Made by a program: the position numbers and the translations under genes. The notes below the pieces were generated by a model. That model was not told where the DNA came from. It worked only from the letters and a program-made list of their open reading frames with translations, and did not search any database. Source: Actinocatenispora comari (GTDB lineage Bacteria; Actinomycetota; Actinomycetes; Mycobacteriales; Micromonosporaceae). From it: a stretch of DNA of 64,000 bases. Each line of letters starts with the position of its first letter. Within the stretch, counting starts at the first letter, position 1. The stretch covers positions 1 to 64,000 of the forward strand of contig NZ_BOPO01000088.1 in NCBI RefSeq assembly GCF_017312725.1, written 5' to 3'. Positions 9,892-18,478 of the stretch are shown piece after piece.

Positions 9892-10200
9892 ATGGGGTAC
9901 AGCGACGACGATCTCGTCTACCACTTCTCCGGCATCACCGACGTCGCCGATGCGATCAACCGGTTCTGCTCGGAGATGCAGAGCAACCTCGACGAGGTGG
10001 ACTCCCAGTTCAAGGCGCTGCTCGCCGGTGACTGGAACGGCATGGGTGCCGATGCGTTCAACAGCGTCAGCGCCAAGATCCACAGCGCGGCGAACGACCT
10101 GGAAGCCACCCTGCAGAGCCTGTCCCAGAAGGTGGGCGACGCGGCGTTCAAGTTCAAGGACGCCGACGCACGCGCCGCCTCGCGCATCTACCAGGGCTGA
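9892..10200 (+). CDS. WXG100-family type VII secretion substrate
   Basis: The product is a 102-residue helical hairpin with a canonical turn, DWNGMGADAF, near residue 47. The C-terminal helix ends in ARAASRIYQ, which fits the Y-x-x-x-D/E-like export region only loosely. The ATG start lies 23 bp after the first esx gene, and the two are surely co-transcribed. Loss of W in the partner gene and its presence here suggest a fixed heterodimer. A strong hairpin terminator follows 17 bp after the stop. Confidence 0.93.
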   Translation: MGYSDDDLVYHFSGITDVADAINRFCSEMQSNLDEVDSQFKALLAGDWNGMGADAFNSVSAKIHSAANDLEATLQSLSQKVGDAAFKFKDADARAASRIYQG

Positions 10201-10216
10201 CTCGTTCCGCCTGACC

Positions 10217-10247
10217 AACGGGCCTCGGACCTCGTCCGGGGCCCGTT
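10217..10247. terminator. Bidirectional hairpin between esx and mycP genes
   Basis: The inverted repeat AACGGGCCTCGGAC / GTCCGGGGCCCGTT has a 3-base loop and one T-G pair. It lies between the convergent ends of the esx operon and the mycosin gene, so it can stop transcription from both sides. There is no U-tract, as is common in actinobacteria. Confidence 0.75.
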
Positions 10248-10258
10248 GTCGTACCCGT

Positions 10259-11554
10259 TCAGGGCATCTTGTCGAACAGCTCGACCGGCGGCGCCGGCAG
10301 GTCGTCCTCCGGGCGGTCCCGGGGCGGCGTGGCCAGCCGGACCGACCAGCGGCGGCGCCGGCCCCGCGGGATCGCCACCGCGGCACCGAGCACGACGAGC
10401 CCGGCGAGCACGCTGAGCGCCGCGATGAGCAGCGCCAGCCGGCTGCTGCCGGACCAGATCCGGCCGCGCTCGACGTCGGCGGCGCTGCGGTGCGCCTGCT
10501 GGTACCCGGGCAGCGCGGCCGGGCTGTGCTCGGACATGGTCTCGGTGACCGCCCGGTGCGGGTTCACCATGCCGGCGCCGTACTCGTGGCTGTTCGGACC
10601 GCCCGGGGTCGGCGACGCGGTGGCCTTGAGCCGGCGCTCGATCTGCTCCGGCCCGAGCTGCGGCCACCGCGCCCGGATGAGCGCCACGGTGGCGCTGACC
10701 TGCGCTGCGGCGACGTCGCTGCCGCCCGCCGTGGTCAGCCCCTTCTTCCGGGCGGTCGTCGTCACGCCGGCACCCGGCGCGACCAGGTCCACGTACGGTC
10801 CGGTCGCCGAGCCCTCCTCCAGCGTCTCGTCCGGGCCGACCGCGCCGACTCCGACCACCCCCGGGTAGGCGGCCGGGTACGGGGTCTTCTTCTTCGGATC
10901 GCTGGCCTCGGTGCCGACCGCGGCGACCACGACCCGCCCCTTGTCCACCGCGTACGCGACGGCCGACTTCAGCGCGCTGTCGTCGGTGTGCACGACGATC
11001 GACACGTTGACGACCGAGGCACCGTGGTCCACCGCGTACCGGATGCCCTTCGCGATGGTGGCCGGGTCGGGCGTTCCGTCGTCGCTCTGCGTCGTGTCAT
11101 CGATCTGCTTGGTGACGGCCACCGGGAGCACCGTGGCACCCGGCGCGATGCCGTAGAAACCGACGCTGTCGCTCTGCTGCGCCACGATGACGCCGGCCAT
11201 CCCGGTGCCGTGGCCGACACAGTCGGTGTCGCCGGCGCCGCCGCCCTTGAGGAAGCTGGTGCCCTTGTCGACGTGCCCGCCGAGCTGCCCGTTCGAGGCG
11301 TCCACCCCGGTGTCGACGACGCCCACCAGCACGCCGGCCCCGGTCGTGAACGGCCACACCGACTGCGGGTCCAGCGCGAGCTGCGCCCAGGAGACGCCCT
11401 TGGCGGACTTGCCCGGCGGCGCGCACTGGTCCTCGGCCAGCGCCGGCGTGCCCGGCACGAACGTCCCGCTCAACGCCGCGACGCAGGCGGCGACCAGCAG
11501 CGCCACCGGCCGACCCGCACCGGCGCGTCGCACCCACCGCGGACGAGCCACCAT
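10259..11554 (-). CDS. mycP: Mycosin, subtilisin-like type VII secretion protease MycP
   Basis: Mycosins are membrane-anchored serine proteases that stabilise and tune the ESX complex. From the ATG at 11554 the protein has a secretion signal (hydrophobic residues about 17-40 ending in PALA), then the subtilase triad: Asp81 (VGVVDTGV), His115 (GHGTGMAG) and Ser279 (GGSDVAAAQV). A C-terminal membrane helix is followed by a basic tail. The Ser motif reads G-G-S-D rather than the common G-T-S. A GTG at 11611 overlaps the stop of the upstream gene as GTGA and would add 19 residues before the signal; either start is possible. Length, 431 residues, is normal. Confidence 0.95.
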   Translation of the reverse strand: MVARPRWVRRAGAGRPVALLVAACVAALSGTFVPGTPALAEDQCAPPGKSAKGVSWAQLALDPQSVWPFTTGAGVLVGVVDTGVDASNGQLGGHVDKGTSFLKGGGAGDTDCVGHGTGMAGVIVAQQSDSVGFYGIAPGATVLPVAVTKQIDDTTQSDDGTPDPATIAKGIRYAVDHGASVVNVSIVVHTDDSALKSAVAYAVDKGRVVVAAVGTEASDPKKKTPYPAAYPGVVGVGAVGPDETLEEGSATGPYVDLVAPGAGVTTTARKKGLTTAGGSDVAAAQVSATVALIRARWPQLGPEQIERRLKATASPTPGGPNSHEYGAGMVNPHRAVTETMSEHSPAALPGYQQAHRSAADVERGRIWSGSSRLALLIAALSVLAGLVVLGAAVAIPRGRRRRWSVRLATPPRDRPEDDLPAPPVELFDKMP

Positions 11555-11607
11555 GGCTGCCAGCCTACGGTGGCGCGACCCGGTCGCGATCGCGGCATCG
11601 GTCGGGT

Positions 11608-12756
11608 TCACCGGCGGCTCGGCGCGCCGAAACGTTGCTGCTCCACCGATGTCGGGGTCACCCACACGTACCGGTCGGCTCCCCCGCCGACCAGCGCGAA
11701 CATGTCGTCGCGCAGCGCGGTGAGCAGCTGGATCGCGCTGCCGTCGAGCCGCAGCACCGAACCCAGCGAGTACGACTCCTCCTTGCCGAGGCGCTGCAGC
11801 ATCACCAGGTTGGACTCCTGCACCGCCGGGAAGCCGTACGCGGTGAGCTGGTGCAGCACCGTCAGCTGGGTCTGCCACGGACCGAGGTCGGGCCGCCGGG
11901 CGGCGCCCAGCAACCCCATGTCGTAGATCAGCAGCGCCGGGCGCAACGAGTTGGAGGCGACGGTGACCGGCCGCTCCTCGGGCATCACGGCCATCCGGTC
12001 GGACCGGCCGGTCGCCCACTGGCCGAAGCCGTTCCAGTGCTCGGGCCGGCGGGAGAACACGACCACCCGGGCGCCGAGCGCGAGCGCCCGGAACGCGAGC
12101 AGCCGGGCGCCCCACAGACCACCGACGAAGGTGAGCCGGGTCGGCTCGGGCCGGAAGGTGCGGATCTGCACCGGCTTGCGGTCCCGGTCGTGCCCCAGCA
12201 GCATGCCGACCGCCGGCGTGCCGAACCGGATCTCGTCCAGCGCGGCATCGGACGCCAGGTGCGAACCGATCCGCAGCGGCGGCAGCGGCCGGACCCGCCC
12301 GATCAGCCGGGACTGGTCCTCGCCCGGGCCGTAGCCGCCGCCGTACACGGTGCCGTGGCTGGGGTCCGGCGGGACCAGCGTGCCGGTCGCGCTGGGCGTG
12401 CGCGACCCGGCCGAGCTGCCCTGCGTCGCGGTCGTCGACTGCGTGACACCGCCGGCGTTTCCGGTCGGCGCGAGCAGCAGCGTGCCGCCCGTCTCGCCGA
12501 CGATCTTGCTGGTCGCCGCGGTGTCCGGCGCCCCGCCGGGCGCCGGCTCGACGGCCGTGCGTTCGGCCGGCTGAACCTGCGGCTGCGGGGCCGGCTCGGG
12601 CGCCGACGCCGGTGGCGGCAGCGCACCGAGCACCGGGCCGGCGGACTGCTGGGCAGGCCACATCGGTCTGGCCGGCACGGGGGCGGCCGGTGGCATCGAC
12701 CGCGCGACGGCGGGCCCGTCCTGGGCCTGATCGCGCGGCGTGTCCTGACCGCTCAC
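11608..12756 (-). CDS. Unknown protein in the eccE-mycP operon, 382 aa
   Basis: The start is the GTG at 12756, since GGAAGGAG lies 6 nt before it; a GTG at 12801 overlapping eccE has no such site. Residues 1-150 are proline-, alanine- and glutamine-rich with no predicted fold. Residues about 150-382 are compact and mixed alpha/beta, starting near a RLIGRVRP stretch and including a G-G-L-W-G-A-R segment followed by a VVVFSRR strand, which looks like a nucleotide-binding-like fold without a P-loop. There is no signal or membrane helix. It lies 31 bp after eccE and ends at the mycP start region. I do not recognise the family. Its fixed position between eccE and mycP suggests a cytosolic accessory of the secretion complex. 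Confidence 0.7.
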   Translation of the reverse strand: MSGQDTPRDQAQDGPAVARSMPPAAPVPARPMWPAQQSAGPVLGALPPPASAPEPAPQPQVQPAERTAVEPAPGGAPDTAATSKIVGETGGTLLLAPTGNAGGVTQSTTATQGSSAGSRTPSATGTLVPPDPSHGTVYGGGYGPGEDQSRLIGRVRPLPPLRIGSHLASDAALDEIRFGTPAVGMLLGHDRDRKPVQIRTFRPEPTRLTFVGGLWGARLLAFRALALGARVVVFSRRPEHWNGFGQWATGRSDRMAVMPEERPVTVASNSLRPALLIYDMGLLGAARRPDLGPWQTQLTVLHQLTAYGFPAVQESNLVMLQRLGKEESYSLGSVLRLDGSAIQLLTALRDDMFALVGGGADRYVWVTPTSVEQQRFGAPSRR

Positions 12757-12787
12757 GCCGACTCCTTCCCGCGTCGTCGGGTGGCCA

Positions 12788-14026
12788 TCATCGCGCACCA
12801 CCGCCAGTGGGTGCGGTCGCGTACACCGCGGGCGCCTGCTCGCCGTCGAGCCGGAACACGTTGCCGCCGGCCCGGGAGACCGCCTGCTTCACCGCCGTGC
12901 AGGTCTGGGCGAGCAGTTCCGGCTCGGCCGCCACCCGCAGCAGGCAGCGCACCTCGATCAACTCCTCGTACGGGGCGAGGACGACGGACAGGCTGGTCAG
13001 CGCGGCCGGCACCCGGCTCATCGCGTCCAGGAACGGGCCGCTGTCGCGCAGCCCGGGCCACGAGCTGACCCAGAAACACGCGTGCGCCAGGCTGGTCGAC
13101 TGCCACGCCGTCCAGCGCTCCTTGACCGCGGGCGTCGGCCCGCCGGCGGCGGACTGGCTCAGCTCGCAGGAGCGGGTCAACGCATCCAGCAGGCCGTCGC
13201 TGTTGAGCACCTGGAAGTCGAGGCCGGCCCGGCGCAGCGCCTTGCCGACCCGGCGGACCAGGGCGCCCAGCATGACCGGGACCTGCTCGGACTCGTCCGC
13301 GCCACCGACCGACGCCTCCGCCACCGCCCGGGCGTCGAACCGGATCGCCACCCAGGTGGCCTGGTCGGCCGCGCTGGTCAGGCCGAACTTCGCGACGAGC
13401 TCCCGGTACGACTCGCCGGCCGCGCCGCTGGCCCGGACCGGCAGGGTGTGCCGGACCACCTGGACCACCGCGCCCGGCTGTTCGGCGTCCTGGGCCAGGC
13501 TGGCGAGCTTGGTCAGCGGCATCTGCCCGAGCGCGTCGCCGTTCACACCCTGGGGCGGGACGACGGCGACCACCGCGAACGAGCCGGCACCGTCCCGGCC
13601 GATCCCGACATCGATGCCGTTCGGGCCCTCGACGGAACGGACCGTCAGGTCGGGGACGAGCCGCCGGAGCGCGACCAGCCGCTTGTCGTCGGCGGCCAGC
13701 TGCCGCCCGGTCTTGCGGCGCAGGTACTGGCGGCGCAGCAGCATGCGCTCCACCCACCAGCGGCCACCCGACCGGGCGAACGTGATCACCACGATCGCGA
13801 CGCTCAGCACGACGCCGCCGATGAGCGCGTACATCGACTGGCCGAGCAGCAGCAGGATGCCGATGATCAGCACTTCGATCAGGACGAGCTGCAGCACGTT
13901 GACCGGGCCGAGGTAGCCGTGTCGCCGGCGGCGCAGGAACGTCACCGGCCTGCTCGCGGCGGCGGCGGGCTCGGCGCTGATCCGCGCCACCGCGCGCACC
14001 CGCGACGGAGGCTCGTTCATCGTCAT
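12788..14026 (-). CDS. eccE: Type VII secretion protein EccE
   Basis: EccE is the peripheral subunit of the ESX membrane complex. The ATG at 14026 is chosen over one at 14020 because AAAGGG lies about 8 nt upstream. Two adjacent membrane helices (roughly residues 40-90) are followed by a basic loop with RRQYLRRK, then a soluble domain of about 300 residues. Length, 412 residues, and layout match actinobacterial EccE. It is the first gene of the leftward eccE-unknown-mycP block and faces no other promoter for about 370 bp. Confidence 0.9.
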   Translation of the reverse strand: MTMNEPPSRVRAVARISAEPAAAASRPVTFLRRRRHGYLGPVNVLQLVLIEVLIIGILLLLGQSMYALIGGVVLSVAIVVITFARSGGRWWVERMLLRRQYLRRKTGRQLAADDKRLVALRRLVPDLTVRSVEGPNGIDVGIGRDGAGSFAVVAVVPPQGVNGDALGQMPLTKLASLAQDAEQPGAVVQVVRHTLPVRASGAAGESYRELVAKFGLTSAADQATWVAIRFDARAVAEASVGGADESEQVPVMLGALVRRVGKALRRAGLDFQVLNSDGLLDALTRSCELSQSAAGGPTPAVKERWTAWQSTSLAHACFWVSSWPGLRDSGPFLDAMSRVPAALTSLSVVLAPYEELIEVRCLLRVAAEPELLAQTCTAVKQAVSRAGGNVFRLDGEQAPAVYATAPTGGGAR

Positions 14027-14395
14027 CCGCAGACCCTTTCCGCCACGTGCTCGTGCGACCAGACCGATCCCCCGCCATCCTAAGGATCGCCGCACGGTCC
14101 ATGCCATGTGTGGCCGCCCGGACCGCAACAAGATCAAGTAGTCGTCCGACCACGTACGGCAATGCCGGCGCCCGGCCTGGTGCGGTACCGCGGTGGCCGC
14201 GCCCTGGCGTCCCGGCGCAGCGCCCCACCGGCACAGCACGAGACGCGACGCGAGCGGGGCCCACGTCGCGTCTCGGGTCGGTCCGGCCCGGCGCGTCGGT
14301 CCGGTCCCGCGGCGAGTCGGTCCGATCCGGCCCGACGATCCAGGCCAGGCGGGTCAGGTCAGGCGGGTCAGGCCCGGCGGGTCAGGTCAGGCGGG
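14027..14395. other. Intergenic gap between eccE and sulP
   Basis: These 369 bp hold the eccE promoter side and the end of the sulP transcript. The left part has no clear gene. From about 14254 rightwards the sequence is dense in GGTCCG/GATCCG steps, and it ends in the tandem repeat listed separately. I see no RNA gene. Confidence 0.6.
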
Positions 14396-14402
14396 TCAGG
14401 CT
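14341..14402. repeat. Tandem 13-15 bp repeat at the sulP 3' end
   Basis: Four copies of a CAGGCGGGTCAGG-like unit lie head to tail. The last copies run up to the sulP stop codon region. The units do not keep a codon period, so this part is untranslated. Confidence 0.8.
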
Positions 14403-16258
14403 TGGCCCTGCGGCGGGCCGGGTCGATCCGGTGGCGGGGCAGGCCCGTCCGGTGCAGCGGGTCGATCCGGTGGCGGGGCGGGCCCGTCCGGTGGTGCGGT
14501 GGCCCGATCCGGCGGGGCCGGTCGGTCCGGCGACTGCTCGGCCCCGGTCGGGGGCGGGGCGGCGAGGGCGGTGCCGATGTCGCGGTAGACGTGCACCTCG
14601 ACCGTCCTGGTACGGCGGAGCACGTCGCGCGCCTGCCCGACGTTGCGGGCGAACCGCAGGTCCACACCGGAGCGGGCCAGCTCGGCGTGCAGCTGGCTGA
14701 ACATCTGGGCCGCGGTGACGTCGAGGAACGGTACGGTCTCCGCGTCGACGACGACCACCCGCACCGGCCGGTGCGCCGCGAGCGTCCGGATCCTGGTGCG
14801 CACGAAGTCGGCGTTGGCGAAGTACAGGCCGGACTCGACCCGGCACACCAGCGCGTCGTCCGGCGGTACCGCATGCGGGTCGCGCTCGACGTCCACCCAC
14901 ACGTCGAGCCGGTCCGGGCGCCGGCCGAGCACCGCGATGTGGGGCCGCGAGGAGCGGTACAGCAACAGCAACAGCGCCACCGCGATCCCGATGAACAGGC
15001 CGGGCAGCGTGTCGAACACGACGACGCCGGCGAGTGCCGCCAGCGCGGCGACGAAGTCGGCCCGTGCCGCCTTGCCGTAGATGCGGCCGAGCCCGCGGGT
15101 CGACACCCGCCACAGCTCGCGCAGCGCACCGAAGTCGACCAGCTCGACGACCGCGGCGATCACCACCGCGGCCAGCGTCGCCTCCGGCAGCTTCTCGAAC
15201 AGCCCGGTCAGGAACAGCAGCGTGATCAGGGTCAGGCAGGCGACGGTGGCGCCGGACAGCTGCGAGCGCGCGCCGGCGCCGCCGTTCACCGCGGTCTTCG
15301 AGAGGCTGCCGTTGACCACCATCCCGGACGCCAGGCCGCTGCCGAGGTTGGCCGCGCCGAGCCCGATCAGCTCGGCGTTCGGATCCACCTCGTACCCGTG
15401 CTGCGCCGCGTACGTCTTCGCCGCGCCGAGGCCCTCGGCGAACCCGACCAGCAGTACGCCGATGGCCGGCCCGGCCAGGTCGACGTAGCTGTGCGGGCCC
15501 GGAAGGTGTTGCGGCATCCCGAGATGCGGCAGCCCGGAGTCGACCTTGCCGACGATCTCGACGCCGTGCCGGTCCAACCCCAGCGCCGCCACCAGCACGA
15601 TCCCGGCGACCACGACCACCAGCGCACCCGGTACCAGCGGCAGCCACCGCTTCAACACCAGGAGTACGGCGAGCGATCCCAACCCGATCGCCACCGTCGC
15701 CGGCTTCGCGTGCCCGAGCTGGCCGAGCACGTGGCCCAGCTTGCGGAAGAAGTCCCCCTGCCCCTTGCCGACGCCGAACAGCGCCGGCAGCTGGCCGACC
15801 ATGATGGTCAGCGCCAGGCCGATGATGAACCCCTTCAACACCGGCTCGGAGATGAACGACGCGACGAACCCGAACCGCAGCAGCCCGGCGACGACACCGA
15901 CCACGCCGACCATCAGCGCCAGCGCCGCGGTCAGCCCGACGTAGCTCGCGGTACCGCCCTTCGCCATCCCGCCGACGATCCCCGCGGACAGCGCCGCCGT
16001 CGCCGACATCGGCCCGACGATCAGGTGCCGGGACGAGCCGAACACCAGGTACAGCACCAGCGCCGGCACCGCCGCGTACAGGCCGACGACCGGCGAGACG
16101 CCGGCGATCCCCGCGTACGCCAGCGATTCCGGTACCAGCACCGCCCAGACCGTGACGCCGGCGATCAGGTCGGCGCGCAACCACGCCGGCCGGTACCCGG
16201 CGAACGACGGAAACAGGAACCCCCACCGCCGCCCGTCACCCCGGCTGCCCGCGGTCAC
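14396..16258 (-). CDS. SulP-family anion transporter with STAS domain
   Basis: SulP proteins carry sulfate, bicarbonate or dicarboxylate across the membrane. The start is the GTG at 16258, with GGAG 8-9 nt upstream. The N-terminal 400 residues hold 11-14 hydrophobic helices with the family signature region near YAGIAGVSPVVGLYA (residues about 48-62). A STAS domain follows at about 430-560 (VVVVDAETVPFLD). The last 50 residues are low-complexity P, A and D in a 13-residue repeat and are not part of the family. The substrate cannot be read from the sequence. No carbonic anhydrase or sulfate gene lies nearby. Confidence 0.93.
   Translation of the reverse strand: MTAGSRGDGRRWGFLFPSFAGYRPAWLRADLIAGVTVWAVLVPESLAYAGIAGVSPVVGLYAAVPALVLYLVFGSSRHLIVGPMSATAALSAGIVGGMAKGGTASYVGLTAALALMVGVVGVVAGLLRFGFVASFISEPVLKGFIIGLALTIMVGQLPALFGVGKGQGDFFRKLGHVLGQLGHAKPATVAIGLGSLAVLLVLKRWLPLVPGALVVVVAGIVLVAALGLDRHGVEIVGKVDSGLPHLGMPQHLPGPHSYVDLAGPAIGVLLVGFAEGLGAAKTYAAQHGYEVDPNAELIGLGAANLGSGLASGMVVNGSLSKTAVNGGAGARSQLSGATVACLTLITLLFLTGLFEKLPEATLAAVVIAAVVELVDFGALRELWRVSTRGLGRIYGKAARADFVAALAALAGVVVFDTLPGLFIGIAVALLLLLYRSSRPHIAVLGRRPDRLDVWVDVERDPHAVPPDDALVCRVESGLYFANADFVRTRIRTLAAHRPVRVVVVDAETVPFLDVTAAQMFSQLHAELARSGVDLRFARNVGQARDVLRRTRTVEVHVYRDIGTALAAPPPTGAEQSPDRPAPPDRATAPPDGPAPPPDRPAAPDGPAPPPDRPGPPQGQA
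14421..14498. repeat. 39-bp tandem repeat coding the SulP tail
   Basis: Two copies of a 39-bp unit start at 14421 and 14460 and differ at a few bases. They encode a repeated 13-residue proline-rich unit (GPAPPPDRP core) at the SulP C-terminus, in frame. Confidence 0.8.
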
Positions 16259-16391
16259 CGCTCACCGCTCCGGCCTCGTCGCACGCCCCGCCAACACGCC
16301 CATCCGTCCCCCCGGACGCCGCACCGCGCCTGACCCGATGCTAGGGCCGCAGCGGTACGAAGTCCGGCGATCCGGTCTTCTCGCCGGGCGC

Positions 16392-16769
16392 TCACCTGCC
16401 CGGTACGGCGGCGGCCAGTTCCTCGTCGGCCGGCCAGCCGGCGAGCCCGGCGCGGTCCGGATCGGGGGCCGGCCAGTGCAGCCGCAGGTCGCGGCGGCGA
16501 CCGAACAGGCGCAGCAACGCGGCCGGCGAGCTGAGTGAGGCGTACGTCGGGCGCGCGTCCCGGCAGCCGACGAAGAACGTCCGGGTGGCGAACGCCAGCC
16601 CCCAGCCGAACGCCACCACGTCGGACCGGCCGGGCGCCACCTCGTACACGGCGAACATCCGCGGCGCCTCCACCACCGCCAGCCGCGCCACCAACTCCTC
16701 GAACTCGGCCTCGCTCAACGCCCGCAACCCCGCGCTGATCTCCTCGTCCGACATCTCGTCGTCCCCCAT
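16392..16769 (-). CDS. Small uncharacterised protein, 125 aa
   Basis: The ATG at 16769 is chosen because GAGG lies about 8 nt upstream; a GTG at 16778 has its purine stretch too close. The protein is acidic at its N-terminus (SDEEISAGLRALSE) and has a hydrophobic middle (FGWGLAFATRTFFVG) and a W-P-rich end. No known motif is seen. It is divergent from the XRE regulator across 186 bp of unusually AT-rich DNA that carries a perfect 14-bp palindrome, so the two may be co-regulated. Confidence 0.6.
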   Translation of the reverse strand: MGDDEMSDEEISAGLRALSEAEFEELVARLAVVEAPRMFAVYEVAPGRSDVVAFGWGLAFATRTFFVGCRDARPTYASLSSPAALLRLFGRRRDLRLHWPAPDPDRAGLAGWPADEELAAAVPGR

Positions 16770-16815
16770 GCCCCTCACCTCTCCGGATCGGCTCGATTAA
16801 GAACGTGAGGATATA

Positions 16816-16829
16816 GCTAAACGTTTAGC
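16816..16829. promoter_or_regulatory. Perfect 14-bp palindrome, likely operator
   Basis: GCTAAACGTTTAGC lies in a locally AT-rich gap between divergent genes. It is 47 bp from the small unknown gene and 127 bp from the XRE regulator. A dimeric repressor, possibly the XRE protein itself, is the natural reader. This is inference from symmetry and position. Confidence 0.5.
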
Positions 16830-16955
16830 GAGCGACATACCTTTCGGCATGGCTGTACTGTCTTCAATCCGACCGCAAGTACCCATAGCCGGGACGACTG
16901 TCGATCGTTGGCGCGCATGCGGGGGTCATCTATAGGACCGGAGGGGAGCCACACC

Positions 16956-17801
16956 ATGGAGCGCAACGACCCGTCGGCACTGCGCTGGCTGATCGGCGTG
17001 GAGTTGATCAACTACCGCAAGGAGTCGACGCTCACCCAGGCCGAGGCGACCCGGCGTACCGGCATCGGCAAGGCGAAGTTGTCGAGCATGGAGAGTGGCC
17101 GCTACCAGCAACATCCCGACGACGTGACGGCGCTGCTCAATGCGTACGGCGTGGCGCAGCGCGACATCGACCGCATCACGTCACTCACCGGCCGCGCCGA
17201 GTCCCGTTCCTGGCTCGCCCCCTGGAGCCACGTCGTCCCCGACTGGTTCCGCACCTTCGTCGGCCTCGAAGGACTCGCCACCGCCGAGTTCGCCTACGAC
17301 CCGTTGATCATTCCCGGACTGCTCCAAACGATGGAGTACGCGGAGGAACTGACCCGAGCTACCGGCTTCGTACGCCCCGATCACAGCGAACGGTTCGTCT
17401 CGTTCCGGTTGGCGCGTGCTCGCCGCCTGACCGCTGATACGCCACTGGCGCTACATGCCGTCATCGGCGATGCCGCGCTGAGGCTCACCGTTGGTGACGT
17501 CGAGCTGCGCAGAGCGCAGTATCAGCATCTCGTAGAGCTCGCGAAGCAACCCAACATCACGATCCAGGTGATCCGCCCGGAGGACGGCCCGCACGGCGCC
17601 GGTACCGGCCAGTTCGTGATCCTGGAGTTCGACAAGGCCCGACCGATCGCGTACTCGGAACTACTCGATGGCGCCAGTTACGTGCAGGACCAGGATCAGG
17701 TCGCCACGTATAGGATGGCGGCTGACAGTGCACGCACCGTGGCGCTGTCTCCTGAAAAGTCCATGGCGTTGCTCCGTTCCATGATCAACGCAAGTACGTG
17801 A
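16956..17801 (+). CDS. XRE-family regulator with DUF5753 (WhiJ-like)
   Basis: The ATG at 16956 follows GAGGGGAG by 7 nt. Residues about 10-65 form a helix-turn-helix with LTQAEATRRTGIGKAKLSSMESG. The rest, to residue 281, is the DUF5753 domain (a LIIPGLLQTMEYAE segment and IQVIRPEDGPH). In actinobacteria this architecture is nearly always paired with a DUF397 gene and acts in development or antibiotic control. Here two DUF397 genes follow at once, the first almost overlapping. Ligand and targets are unknown. Confidence 0.93.
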   Translation: MERNDPSALRWLIGVELINYRKESTLTQAEATRRTGIGKAKLSSMESGRYQQHPDDVTALLNAYGVAQRDIDRITSLTGRAESRSWLAPWSHVVPDWFRTFVGLEGLATAEFAYDPLIIPGLLQTMEYAEELTRATGFVRPDHSERFVSFRLARARRLTADTPLALHAVIGDAALRLTVGDVELRRAQYQHLVELAKQPNITIQVIRPEDGPHGAGTGQFVILEFDKARPIAYSELLDGASYVQDQDQVATYRMAADSARTVALSPEKSMALLRSMINAST

Positions 17802-17812
17802 TGGAGGCCGTC

Positions 17813-18001
17813 GTGGCCACGCCCGATCTCACCAACGCCCGGTGGCGCAAGTCCACCCGCAGCACCAACAATGGCAACTGCGTCGAGGTCGCCTTCTTCG
17901 GCGACGCCGTGGCGACCCGCGACAGCAAGGACCCGGCCGGCCCGGCCCTCGTCGTTACCCCCTCCGCCTGGACCGCCTTCCTGGCGTCGGTTCGCGGCTG
18001 A
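17813..18001 (+). CDS. DUF397 protein, partner of the XRE regulator
   Basis: This 62-residue protein carries the DUF397 pattern DLTNARWRKSTRS, NGNCVEVA, V-A-T-R-D-S-K and PALVVTP. I chose the GTG at 17813 because GGAGG lies 5-6 nt upstream. An ATG at 17801 overlaps the regulator stop as TGATG and would add four residues. DUF397 proteins are thought to bind or antagonise the adjacent XRE protein. It is strongly similar to the next gene. Confidence 0.88.
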   Translation: MATPDLTNARWRKSTRSTNNGNCVEVAFFGDAVATRDSKDPAGPALVVTPSAWTAFLASVRG

Positions 18002-18096
18002 CGGGTCACCGCAGCGGCGGTCACGGCGTAGCAACCCGACAGCGCGCGACCACCTGCGCTGGCAGGCTGGCGAGTACATCCGAACGGAGGCTCGCC

Positions 18097-18282
18097 ATGC
18101 GCGCATCAGACCTCAACGCCCGCTGGTTCAAGTCCACCCGCAGCGGCAACAACGGCAACTGCGTCGAAGTCGCCTTCCTCAGCGACGCCGTGGCCACCCG
18201 CGACAGCAAGAACCCGTCCGGCCCGGCGCTCGTCGTCACCCCGGCCGCCTGGACGGCCTTCCTCGCGACCATCGAGCGCTGA
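18097..18282 (+). CDS. Second DUF397 protein, tandem duplicate
   Basis: This 61-residue protein starts at the ATG at 18097 with CGGAGG upstream. It matches the preceding DUF397 protein at most positions, including NGNCVEVAF, DAVATRDSK and PALVVTP. The two differ mainly at the N-terminus and in FLSD versus FFGD. The intervening 95 bp is not obviously duplicated. The pair looks like a local gene duplication under one regulator. Confidence 0.87.
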   Translation: MRASDLNARWFKSTRSGNNGNCVEVAFLSDAVATRDSKNPSGPALVVTPAAWTAFLATIER

Positions 18283-18478
18283 CCGTCGCCGGACGGGCGG
18301 TCGCAGCAGGGATCCGGCAGGTCACCGCGGCCGCGGTGCGCGCCAGATCATCTCCAGGTCCGTTGCCGCCGAGCCACGTCCGCCGCCGCGAACGCCGCCA
18401 GGATGCCGGCCACGATCGGTGCCCGGGCGCCGGCTCGAATTCCGGTGCTCGCTGGCGGCGGCACAGGTACCGTGCGGC

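Noticed and set aside
10259-12661. An 800-codon open frame joining the mycosin to upstream sequence
   Set aside because: The upstream half is the unknown gene's other frame; the real mycP starts at 11554 or 11611 where the signal peptide begins.
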